From contig NZ_VLOG01000026.1 in NCBI RefSeq assembly GCF_007655305.1, positions 62,001 to 126,000 of the forward strand: a stretch of 64,000 nucleotides of DNA, given 5' to 3'. Origin of the DNA: Algoriphagus algorifonticola (lineage in GTDB: Bacteria > Bacteroidota > Bacteroidia > Cytophagales > Cyclobacteriaceae). Positions 36,399-43,640 of this stretch are shown here, piece by piece (the stretch's first letter is position 1; every line of letters starts with the position of its first letter). The notes beneath the pieces are model-generated. The model was not told the origin of the DNA, searched no databases, and saw only the letters and a program-made list of their open reading frames with translations. The position numbers and the translations under genes are program-made.

Positions 36399-37007
36399 AT
36401 GAAAAAGCTTTTAATAGTACTAGCAATTCTTTTCAGTGCTCAGGCCTCTTTTGGTCAGCAAGCTGGGAAATTCAGAATGGGATTAGACATGGGACCTGCC
36501 ATCCCTGATGGAGGAGGCTTAGGTTTTTTGGTCAACTTAGAGCCAAAAATCAATATCGCTAACAATATAAATGTGGGCCTTAGATTCGGTGTGGCTGCTC
36601 TGGCCAAAGAGGTTACCACCATCAATGATTTCGAAGAATACCAAGGGGAAGTTTCAGCAAACGCATCTATTTCAGGGACCTTTGATTATTATTTTAACAA
36701 CGGCGGAAGCAACTTTGCCCCTTACATAGGAGTGGGATATGGTTATTTCACACTAAGCGCCGTGGAGTTTGACTCAAGCTCCCCTTCAGCCCCTGATTTT
36801 GATAATTTGGATGCTGATTTTAAATGGGCACCGATCGTAAGAGCGGGTATAGAGCTTGGCAAATTCCGAATGGGAGCTGAGTATAATTTTGTTCCAGTCA
36901 GCAACTTGCAAGACACCAGTGGAAATATAATTGGAGAAGCCTTGAATCAGTATTTTGGCTTTACATTAGGATTCTATGTAGGCGGAGGAAGATGGAGAGG
37001 CCTTTGA
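36399..37007 (+). CDS. outer-membrane beta-barrel protein
   Basis: A 202-residue protein with a signal peptide (residues 1-20, SFG-Q) and an eight-stranded-barrel-like pattern (FRMGLDMGPAIP, NVGLRFGVAAL, FAPYIGVGYGYFTL, PIVRAGIELGKFRMGAEYNFVPVS, FGFTLGFYVGGGRWRG). It belongs to the general OMP_b-brl/OmpW-like group of small porin-like proteins. No function can be assigned. It stands alone on the plus strand and ends before a strong bidirectional terminator. Confidence 0.82.
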   Translation: MKKLLIVLAILFSAQASFGQQAGKFRMGLDMGPAIPDGGGLGFLVNLEPKINIANNINVGLRFGVAALAKEVTTINDFEEYQGEVSANASISGTFDYYFNNGGSNFAPYIGVGYGYFTLSAVEFDSSSPSAPDFDNLDADFKWAPIVRAGIELGKFRMGAEYNFVPVSNLQDTSGNIIGEALNQYFGFTLGFYVGGGRWRGL

Positions 37008-37122
37008 AAGGATGAAGTGAGATTTAGAAAGCTGAAAAATAGGCAGTTGGCAGTAAGAGTAAGGCAGTAGCTAGAAAAAATAAAAGCTGAAGTCAGAAAG
37101 TTTATATCCCATAGGGAGAATG

Positions 37123-37159
37123 AAAAACGGCTGTTGCGGATTTCGCAACAGCCGTTTTT
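37123..37159. terminator. bidirectional terminator between barrel gene and pyrB
   Basis: Perfect 16-base stem AAAAACGGCTGTTGCG / CGCAACAGCCGTTTTT with a 5-base loop. It serves the barrel gene on the plus strand and pyrB on the minus strand. Confidence 0.93.
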
Positions 37160-37173
37160 TTGATTCAGACAGA

Positions 37174-38100
37174 CTAATTTCTGGAACCTGCCAACAAATA
37201 CAAGACAGCCATACGGACTGCTACTCCATTTTGAACCTGCTCCAGGATAATGGAATGCTCGGAATCCGCAACATCAGAGGCTAATTCCACTCCTCTATTA
37301 ATAGGACCTGGATGCATAATGACAATTTCTTTATCCAATTGCTCCAGCAGCTTCTTATTGATTCCATAGTACAGGGAATATTCCCTCAAGCTTGGGAAAT
37401 ATTTGATCTGCTGCCTTTCCAATTGAATTCTTAGCACATTGGCCACATCGCACCATTGCAAAGCTTTTTTCACATCCAACTCCACCTTTACTCCTAGGCT
37501 TTCAATATGCTTGGGAAGCAAAGTAATAGGACCACAAACCATCACCTCGGCTCCTAGTTTTTTCAGGCAGAAAATATTGGAGAGCGCTACTCTTGAATGT
37601 AGGATATCACCGATGATAGCAACTTTTTTACCTGCCAAATCCCCTAATTTCTCTTGGATTGAAAATGAATCCAATAATGCCTGAGTTGGATGCTCATGGG
37701 TTCCGTCCCCCGCATTGACAATATTTGCTTTGACATTTCTAGACAAAAAATGTGGGGCTCCGGGGCTGCTGTGACGCATGACCACCATGTCCACTTTCAT
37801 GGACAAAATATTATTAACCGTATCAACTAATGACTCGCCTTTCTTGACCGAACTATTACTCGAGGAGAAATTAATCACATCAGCAGAGAGCCTTTTTTCA
37901 GCTAATTCAAAGGAAAGGCGGGTTCTTGTAGAGTTTTCAAAAAAGACATTCGCTATGGTGATATCCCGAAGTGAAGGTACTTTTTTGATAGGCCTATTAA
38001 TGACTTCTTTAAAATTTGCGGCAGTTTCCAAGATCAAATGGATATCCTCCGGGGTGAGATTTTTGATTCCTAAGAGGTGACGAGTGCTGAGTTGTGACAT
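37174..38100 (-). CDS. pyrB: aspartate carbamoyltransferase, catalytic chain
   Basis: Joins carbamoyl phosphate and aspartate in the second step of pyrimidine synthesis. Counted from ATG 38100 the protein has 308 residues with the carbamoyl phosphate motif STRTRLSFE, HPTQALLD and the C-terminal HPGPINRG. The ATG at 38130 would overlap pyrR by 28 bases; the ATG at 38100 is two bases after the pyrR stop and gives the usual start MSQLSTRHLLG. No regulatory chain (pyrI) is adjacent. Confidence 0.95.
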   Translation of the reverse strand: MSQLSTRHLLGIKNLTPEDIHLILETAANFKEVINRPIKKVPSLRDITIANVFFENSTRTRLSFELAEKRLSADVINFSSSNSSVKKGESLVDTVNNILSMKVDMVVMRHSSPGAPHFLSRNVKANIVNAGDGTHEHPTQALLDSFSIQEKLGDLAGKKVAIIGDILHSRVALSNIFCLKKLGAEVMVCGPITLLPKHIESLGVKVELDVKKALQWCDVANVLRIQLERQQIKYFPSLREYSLYYGINKKLLEQLDKEIVIMHPGPINRGVELASDVADSEHSIILEQVQNGVAVRMAVLYLLAGSRN

Positions 38101-38102
38101 GC

Positions 38103-38651
38103 CTAGCTTTTTACTTTCTCTGTGATCCAAACTGCATTTTCTGCTTGTCCCTGATTAGCCCATTCTACCACTACATATTGGCTATCAAGTGTATTGACTC
38201 TGATGCCATAGTAATCCGGCATAATAGGATAGTCCCGAGTAAGTTTTCTATCCACCAAGACCATCAGTTCTACTTTCTGTGGTCTTCCAAAGGCGATCAT
38301 AGCATCCATAGCTGCTCTCACAGAACGTCCTTTGTATAATACATCATCTACTAGAATAACTTTTTTACTCTCTACCAGGAAATTAATTTTTGTTTCGTTG
38401 GCTTTGAGGGGAAAATCTCTTCTTCGAAAATCGTCCCTGTGAAAAGTGGCGTCCAAATAACCGAAAGGAACTTTCACTCCTGAGATCTCTTCCAAAATCG
38501 GAGCTAGGTGATCCATGAGGATACTTCCCCTGGGCTGTAATCCCAGCAGGACTGTATTTTCGAAATTATCATGATTTTCAATCAACTGATGGCAAAATCT
38601 GCGGAGAATAATCCCTATTTGCTGTTGATCTAAGACAAGCCGTTTTTGCAT
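38103..38651 (-). CDS. pyrR: PyrR-type pyrimidine regulator/uracil phosphoribosyltransferase
   Basis: A type I phosphoribosyltransferase of 182 residues. The PRPP loop is VILVDDVLYKGRSVRAA, and GLQPRGSILMDHLAPIL and VPFGYLDATFHRDDF match PyrR. In Gram-positive bacteria PyrR binds pyr mRNA and causes attenuation; in Bacteroidota its regulatory role is not established, and no PyrR-binding loop was recognised here. It lies two bases upstream of pyrB and 34 bases after the preceding gene, in one operon. Confidence 0.92.
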   Translation of the reverse strand: MQKRLVLDQQQIGIILRRFCHQLIENHDNFENTVLLGLQPRGSILMDHLAPILEEISGVKVPFGYLDATFHRDDFRRRDFPLKANETKINFLVESKKVILVDDVLYKGRSVRAAMDAMIAFGRPQKVELMVLVDRKLTRDYPIMPDYYGIRVNTLDSQYVVVEWANQGQAENAVWITEKVKS

Positions 38652-38685
38652 GGGTGTGATTTGCGGGTAAATATAAAAAGAAAAT

Positions 38686-40299
38686 CTACTCTTGCCCTTC
38701 TTCAGGCTGATACAAATCCCCAGCGACCATGACTTTGCTTAAAAAAAACACTTCTTTACTGGCACCTGATCCATCTTCTTTCTGATATCGAATCCTCTGA
38801 GTACCAGTCAACAAGTAAAATCTTCCAAACCAGTGGGAAATGCTTAAAGTCTCCATATTATTTTCAGCGATCCGCTGGGTCTCATCCATCAACTCAATTT
38901 CAACCTCAAGATTATCAAAAACCTTCTCCCCATTTTTGAAATAAGCCAAACGGATTTCATCATCCCGAACATAGGCATGGTAAAATTCGTCCCCGACTAC
39001 TGCGATGTCCCCAAATGCCATTCGGATTTCAGTATTCAGGTCATCAAAAGTGGCAGCATTATCCCAAATCACCTTTCCATCTTTGCCTAACTTGACGAAA
39101 TGCGCTGAAATGTAACTGTACTCAGGTTGCAGTTGATTGAACTGGGGAGAACCTAGCCTATTCATATAAATAGGGTCAAAAATATTCTGACCAAATCGAT
39201 TAAAACGATCATATCTATACATTCCCATTGGGGAATAAGGAGTACGAAAATTACCGCGGGAATTTATAATATTATAGTGATCAAAATAAACATAATAGGC
39301 CTCCGGGGTTTCTATAGCCTGTCGGATAGAGTACACGTTACGAATGCTTGGAACTCTATTTTTCTCAATATTGCGCATCACTTCCCGATCTTTTCTGGCT
39401 TTAGACCTTTCATTGAGATAATTGAAAAAATTAGGGAAATCTTCCAAGGTGTATAGCTTGGTTTCAAACTCCCCGAATTCATTGATATCCATCAAATACA
39501 TCCCTTGGTAATAATCTCTTCTCTCCAATCCAAAGGATCCTATCATAGTCTGCTGATATCCTCGCATCGGTAAAAGCAAGGCTTCCATAATTTCCTGATC
39601 GGGATTTCCAAATTGATTGACCTTGATGTCCCTCAGAAGATTTCCTTCCAAATCATAGGTATTGATGATGATTTCCCTTTCTCTGTACTGACCTTTTCGA
39701 CTCAATACCACCTGAAATGATTCGATTTCAGGCATTTTTCGTATTTGCAGAATTTGGGTGTCATTTCCATAAATACCCTGCAGCGTGTGTACACTTTTGT
39801 CATCCAAATCATATACCTGAACAGCAGGCCTGGTATCGGCAACTCCCATTACAATGACGCTATTATTTTGAACCAAAAACTCAGCGAGTTCCATATCCAA
39901 AAGATTGCTCAGCCCGTATTCAAAGCCCTTTCTAGTGGATAAATCTATTTTCAACACATAGCGTTCTCCGGTAGTAGAATAGCCTCTTTGAAACAAAACA
40001 TGGAAAAAATCGCCTTCCAGATCAAACCCTACCATATCAAAACCATCCCTGACAGGCAATTCAATCAGCCCATCTGTATTCAATTCCAAATCGGAAATAA
40101 AATATTGAAAGGTCCTTCTGTTATTGAAAGCCTTTTTAGAAAGAGTCCTGAAAGAAATCAGTCCTTGATCCGTGGGAATGGTTTCAAAAAGAGGATCGAA
40201 AAAATCAGTCTCTATTTCAAATCTCGCCACATACTCCACTTGTGCCAAAGATTTAAATCCTAAAAAAAGAATTAAAACCAATACGAAAAGCTGCTTCAT
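38686..40299 (-). CDS. secreted protein, function unknown
   Basis: A 537-residue protein with a signal peptide (residues 1-19, SLA-Q). The body shows repeated beta-strand pairs such as FFHVLFQRGYSTTGERYVLKI, VQVYDLDDKSVHTLQGI and INTYDLEGNLLRDI, which suggests a beta-propeller-like fold. No catalytic motif was seen. It overlaps the EVE-domain gene by 4 bases (ATGA) and precedes pyrR by 34 bases, so it seems to be in the pyrR-pyrB transcript. It is not recognised by name. Confidence 0.7.
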   Translation of the reverse strand: MKQLFVLVLILFLGFKSLAQVEYVARFEIETDFFDPLFETIPTDQGLISFRTLSKKAFNNRRTFQYFISDLELNTDGLIELPVRDGFDMVGFDLEGDFFHVLFQRGYSTTGERYVLKIDLSTRKGFEYGLSNLLDMELAEFLVQNNSVIVMGVADTRPAVQVYDLDDKSVHTLQGIYGNDTQILQIRKMPEIESFQVVLSRKGQYREREIIINTYDLEGNLLRDIKVNQFGNPDQEIMEALLLPMRGYQQTMIGSFGLERRDYYQGMYLMDINEFGEFETKLYTLEDFPNFFNYLNERSKARKDREVMRNIEKNRVPSIRNVYSIRQAIETPEAYYVYFDHYNIINSRGNFRTPYSPMGMYRYDRFNRFGQNIFDPIYMNRLGSPQFNQLQPEYSYISAHFVKLGKDGKVIWDNAATFDDLNTEIRMAFGDIAVVGDEFYHAYVRDDEIRLAYFKNGEKVFDNLEVEIELMDETQRIAENNMETLSISHWFGRFYLLTGTQRIRYQKEDGSGASKEVFFLSKVMVAGDLYQPEEGQE

Positions 40300-40694
40300 T
40301 TTGACATTTTTAAAATCGTTTCAAACTCTTCCTTACTCATAGGCAAAACAGATAATCGGCTTTGTTTTAAAATGGGCAATTCTGAAAGCGAATCTTCTGA
40401 TTTGATTTGGGAAAGAGTAACAGGCTTATTTAATTTTTGATGAGCCTTTAAGTTAACAGCCACCCAAGCCTCGTCTTTGGGGTCGGGAAATGCAGATACG
40501 GATACTTTAGCTATTCCTACGACTGCCTTCTCCTTTCCACTATGATAGAACATCACTGCATCCCCTACCTCCATTTCTTTAAGGTAATTTCTAGCCTGAT
40601 AGTTTCTGACTCCATCCCAAACATCTTCCCCTTTTCCCTCAAAATCCTCCCAGGAATAGGAGTTTGGTTCGCTTTTCACCATCCAATAGTTCAT
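40296..40694 (-). CDS. EVE (PUA-like) domain protein
   Basis: A 132-residue protein that is one EVE domain: MNYWMVKSEPNSYSWEDF, VWDGVRNYQARNYLKEMEVGD and FYHSGKEKAVVGIAKV. EVE domains recognise modified bases in DNA or RNA; the role of the stand-alone bacterial protein (as in human THYN1) is not known. The canonical start MNYW at 40694 was preferred over the longer frame from 40742. It is the first gene of a four-gene minus-strand operon with the secreted protein, pyrR and pyrB. Confidence 0.9.
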   Translation of the reverse strand: MNYWMVKSEPNSYSWEDFEGKGEDVWDGVRNYQARNYLKEMEVGDAVMFYHSGKEKAVVGIAKVSVSAFPDPKDEAWVAVNLKAHQKLNKPVTLSQIKSEDSLSELPILKQSRLSVLPMSKEEFETILKMSK

Positions 40695-40951
40695 CTTCTT
40701 TCCATTTATATTAGTAATTCTGATTATCCTCAATCTCGCCATTTATCCAATTTTCATTGTTTGACCGATTTGAAGATCGAAGACCGAAGCAAGCTTAAAT
40801 TGAACTCTCATCTTGCATTCATGCCAACTAATTCCCCTTATCGTGAAAAGCATGGATGCATAATTGCCAATTTTCCTAAGCCAGCTACTTATCTCTCCAA
40901 AAGCTTAAGTTACCTGATCAGGCTTTAATTTGAAACATTATTTCTGCACTT

Positions 40952-42682
40952 TTGTCTGATAAGTATCACGAAAAAGAAAAGATTTTGGACCATAAAACTA
41001 TCCTGAAGAAAATTAAGCTCTGTATTCAATTGATGGAGCTACATGATGAAAATCCTTTCAAGATCAGAAGCTATCAATCGGCCCTGAATTCATTGGAAAG
41101 AGGGGATGCCGATATCATGGAAATTTTAGAAAGTGAACTTTCGAAAATCCCTGGTGTGGGAAAAAGTATTTTGGAAGCCATTGTTTCTTTGAAGGAAACA
41201 GAAACTTTCAGTACTCTGGAAGAACTGATAGAAAAAACCCCTGAGGGAATCTTGGAAGTTTTGCAGATCAAAGGCTTAGGTCCTAAGAAAGTTAAAACCC
41301 TATGGGAGGAATTAGGCATCACTTCCACCCATGAACTGATGGAGGCCTGCCAAAGTGGTAAAGTGGCTAAAATCAAAGGATTTGGAGAAAAAACTCAGGA
41401 AACCATTATCCAAAATTTAGAATTCAAGGCATCCAACGCTGGAAAATGGCTCTATGCAGATGTTGAAGAAAGCATAGAATCGTTGACAAGCGAACTACAA
41501 AAAAGCCTGAATTCATCTGAAATCGCAGAAGTTGGAGACTTTGCCCGAAAAATGGAAATCATTGCTACAGCTGAATGGCTGGTTGGTACCCCCGATATTT
41601 CTCAGGCGAAATCTCAATTTAAGGCAATCGGAGCATTTGAATTGGATAAAAGCCTTTCCAGCCCTTTTGTTTGGAGAGGAAAAGTTAAGGACTTGGATCT
41701 AAACTTTGGAATTCATTTCAGTGATCTGAATAAATTCCCGGCAAAAAAATATGCTCTCAGTGCCTCAGCAGAGCACTTGAAGAGTTTGGTAGATGAAAAG
41801 GAAACCATAGCAGAAAAGCTGGCGAAAAATGGCTTTAAAAACGATGAAGAATTTTTCTCTCAAATAAATCTACAGTTTATCCCAGTGGAGATGAGAGAAG
41901 GCTATGATGAAGTGAGCCTGGCAAAAGAACAAAAAATCCCCACTCTTCTGGAGGAGAAAGATCTGAAAGGTATTCTTCATAATCACTCCACCTATAGTGA
42001 CGGAAAGCATAGCCTCAGACAGATGGCCGAATACTGCAAAGAGTTAGGCTATGAATATTTGGGAATTTCTGATCATTCCAGAACAGCTTCTTATGCCGGT
42101 GGACTAGAAATAGAGAAAGTCCAAAAACAGCATGAAGAAATTGACCAACTCAACAAAGAATTGGCGCCTTTTAAGATCTTTAAAGGCATAGAGTCGGATA
42201 TATTAGGAGATGGCAGCTTGGACTACCCTGAGGATGTGCTCAAAAGCTTTGACTTTATTGTATCATCAGTGCATTCTATCCTGAATATGGATATCAAAAG
42301 AGCCACAAAACGATTATTGACAGCCATTGAAAATCCATATACGACCATCCTAGGGCATCCGACTGGGAGATTACTCCTCAGAAGAGAAGGCTATCCAATA
42401 GACCACAAAACCATTATTGATGCCTGTGCAAAAAATAAGGTTGTCATAGAAATCAATGCCAATCCATGGAGATTGGATCTGGACTGGCGCTGGGTTCGCT
42501 ATGCCATGGATCAGGGAGTGATGCTCTCCATTAATCCGGATGCACATGAAATGGACGGCTATGCAGATATGAAATATGGAGTTTTGGTAGGAAGAAAAGG
42601 AGGACTGACCAAAGAGATGACCTTGAATGCGATGGGATTAGACGAAATTCAAGCATATTTTGATCAGAAAAAAAGAGAATAA
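40952..42682 (+). CDS. PolX-like protein with degenerate polymerase centre and intact PHP domain
   Basis: A 576-residue protein of the family X DNA polymerase/PHP type. The helix-hairpin-helix regions (IPGVGKSI, IKGLGPKKV, IKGFGEKTQ) and the start of the polymerase part are present. Where active polymerases have GSxRR...GDxD, this protein reads EVGDFARKMEIIATAEWLVG (193-212), without the metal-binding aspartates. The PHP phosphoesterase domain is complete: HNHSTYSDG (from H343), DHSRTASYAGG, ESDIL, SVHS, GHPTGRLL and NPDAH. It is probably a nuclease or structural repair protein and not a polymerase. No ATG fits; TTG at 40952 is the best start, with ATT codons just upstream as alternatives. 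Confidence 0.85.
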   Translation: MSDKYHEKEKILDHKTILKKIKLCIQLMELHDENPFKIRSYQSALNSLERGDADIMEILESELSKIPGVGKSILEAIVSLKETETFSTLEELIEKTPEGILEVLQIKGLGPKKVKTLWEELGITSTHELMEACQSGKVAKIKGFGEKTQETIIQNLEFKASNAGKWLYADVEESIESLTSELQKSLNSSEIAEVGDFARKMEIIATAEWLVGTPDISQAKSQFKAIGAFELDKSLSSPFVWRGKVKDLDLNFGIHFSDLNKFPAKKYALSASAEHLKSLVDEKETIAEKLAKNGFKNDEEFFSQINLQFIPVEMREGYDEVSLAKEQKIPTLLEEKDLKGILHNHSTYSDGKHSLRQMAEYCKELGYEYLGISDHSRTASYAGGLEIEKVQKQHEEIDQLNKELAPFKIFKGIESDILGDGSLDYPEDVLKSFDFIVSSVHSILNMDIKRATKRLLTAIENPYTTILGHPTGRLLLRREGYPIDHKTIIDACAKNKVVIEINANPWRLDLDWRWVRYAMDQGVMLSINPDAHEMDGYADMKYGVLVGRKGGLTKEMTLNAMGLDEIQAYFDQKKRE

Positions 42683-42761
42683 AATTGTTTGACTTCTACG
42701 GAAAAAGAGAGCTTTCTTTTCCAATGTGTATTCCTAACTTCGCTCAATTAAAAAATTTACT

Positions 42762-43049
42762 ATGAAATGGACTGACCAGCCGGAAGGCGTATTGCTTCAA
42801 CGATCATTTATTTTTGGAATAACAGGAATTGTATTGGGCACTCTATCTATTTTCAATACCAATTTTCAGTTTTTGGAAGCTCCTATTGGGCCTTTAAACG
42901 GAGTGGCTATTCTACTTCAAATGATCGGCTTGAGTTTGGCAGTCTTGGTTTTGAGGAAAAGAAAAGTTCTCAAAGAAAATCTAGAAAAAGCCAAAGTGAT
43001 GACCATGATTTTGAGTGTGGCTTTGTTGTTTTTTATTTTATCTATCTGA
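42762..43049 (+). CDS. small membrane protein
   Basis: A 95-residue protein with three hydrophobic segments (about residues 13-32, 44-64 and 78-95) and a basic loop (RKRKVLKENLEKAK) between the last two. It begins 80 bases after the PolX-like gene in the same direction. No family is recognised. Confidence 0.65.
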   Translation: MKWTDQPEGVLLQRSFIFGITGIVLGTLSIFNTNFQFLEAPIGPLNGVAILLQMIGLSLAVLVLRKRKVLKENLEKAKVMTMILSVALLFFILSI

Positions 43050-43114
43050 TAGTTTTTTCTCGAAAACAATTTTAAAATTACTGGCGTAGAAGTCCTTATC
43101 TAAATAAACCAGTA

Positions 43115-43585
43115 ATGAAAAAAATATTGTTATCAGCCGCTTTAGTAGCGGCCTTCTGCTTGAACTTAAAAGCTCAAGAGGTCTCTAGCCAGGCATCATT
43201 TTCTGAGTTCAAAATTATCACTGTCGTGGAATCCATAGTTCCCATGGGTCTTGGACGTTCCAGAATTATTGACAGTCAGACACAGGTAGATGCATCCATG
43301 TTTACCACAGAAAGAACGGATGGCAAGACCAGTAAACAAAAAGAAATAGACCGGGCAGATATCAAAGTAAATGAGTTGGAGGAAACCAAATTATTAAACT
43401 TCTTCAGTGCTACCGGTATTAATTTTCAAAATATCGCTTCCAATGACGCGGTAATCGCTTCAAAAATCAACAGCATGCTTGCTCAAGGATGGAAGCTCAC
43501 CTAGGTGACTTCAGGAGTGGAAAGCAATGCTGGAGCTGAGGATGGTCAAGGAATTTTTATTACCCGACTCTTCTTTTCCAAATAG
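43115..43585 (+). pseudogene. small secreted protein interrupted by one in-frame stop
   Basis: The frame from ATG 43115 has a signal peptide (residues 1-20, LKA-Q) and stops at TAG 43502-43504 after 129 residues (...AQGWKLT). Read on in the same frame, 26 more sense codons follow, VTSGVESNAGAEDGQGIFIT and six more residues, to TAG at 43583-43585. The terminator follows 8 bases later. The continuation has coding character and looks like the natural end of the protein, with the stop replacing one codon, probably Tyr (TAC or TAT). Options are a recent nonsense mutation, a sequence error, or read-through. Function is unknown. Confidence 0.75.
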
Positions 43586-43592
43586 CAAAAAT

Positions 43593-43622
43593 AAACCCCG
43601 ATCCTGTTTAGAATCGGGGTTT
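43593..43622. terminator. terminator between the interrupted gene and clpC
   Basis: Stem AAACCCCGAT / ATCGGGGTTT with a 10-base loop. It serves both converging genes: the small secreted-protein gene on the plus strand and clpC on the minus strand, whose stop is at 43641. Confidence 0.85.
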
Positions 43623-43640
43623 CATTTATCCAGAGGATTT

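Noticed and set aside
40952-42682. Annotation as an active DNA polymerase X
   Set aside because: The family fold is supported, but the metal-binding aspartates expected in the palm were not seen at the expected place.
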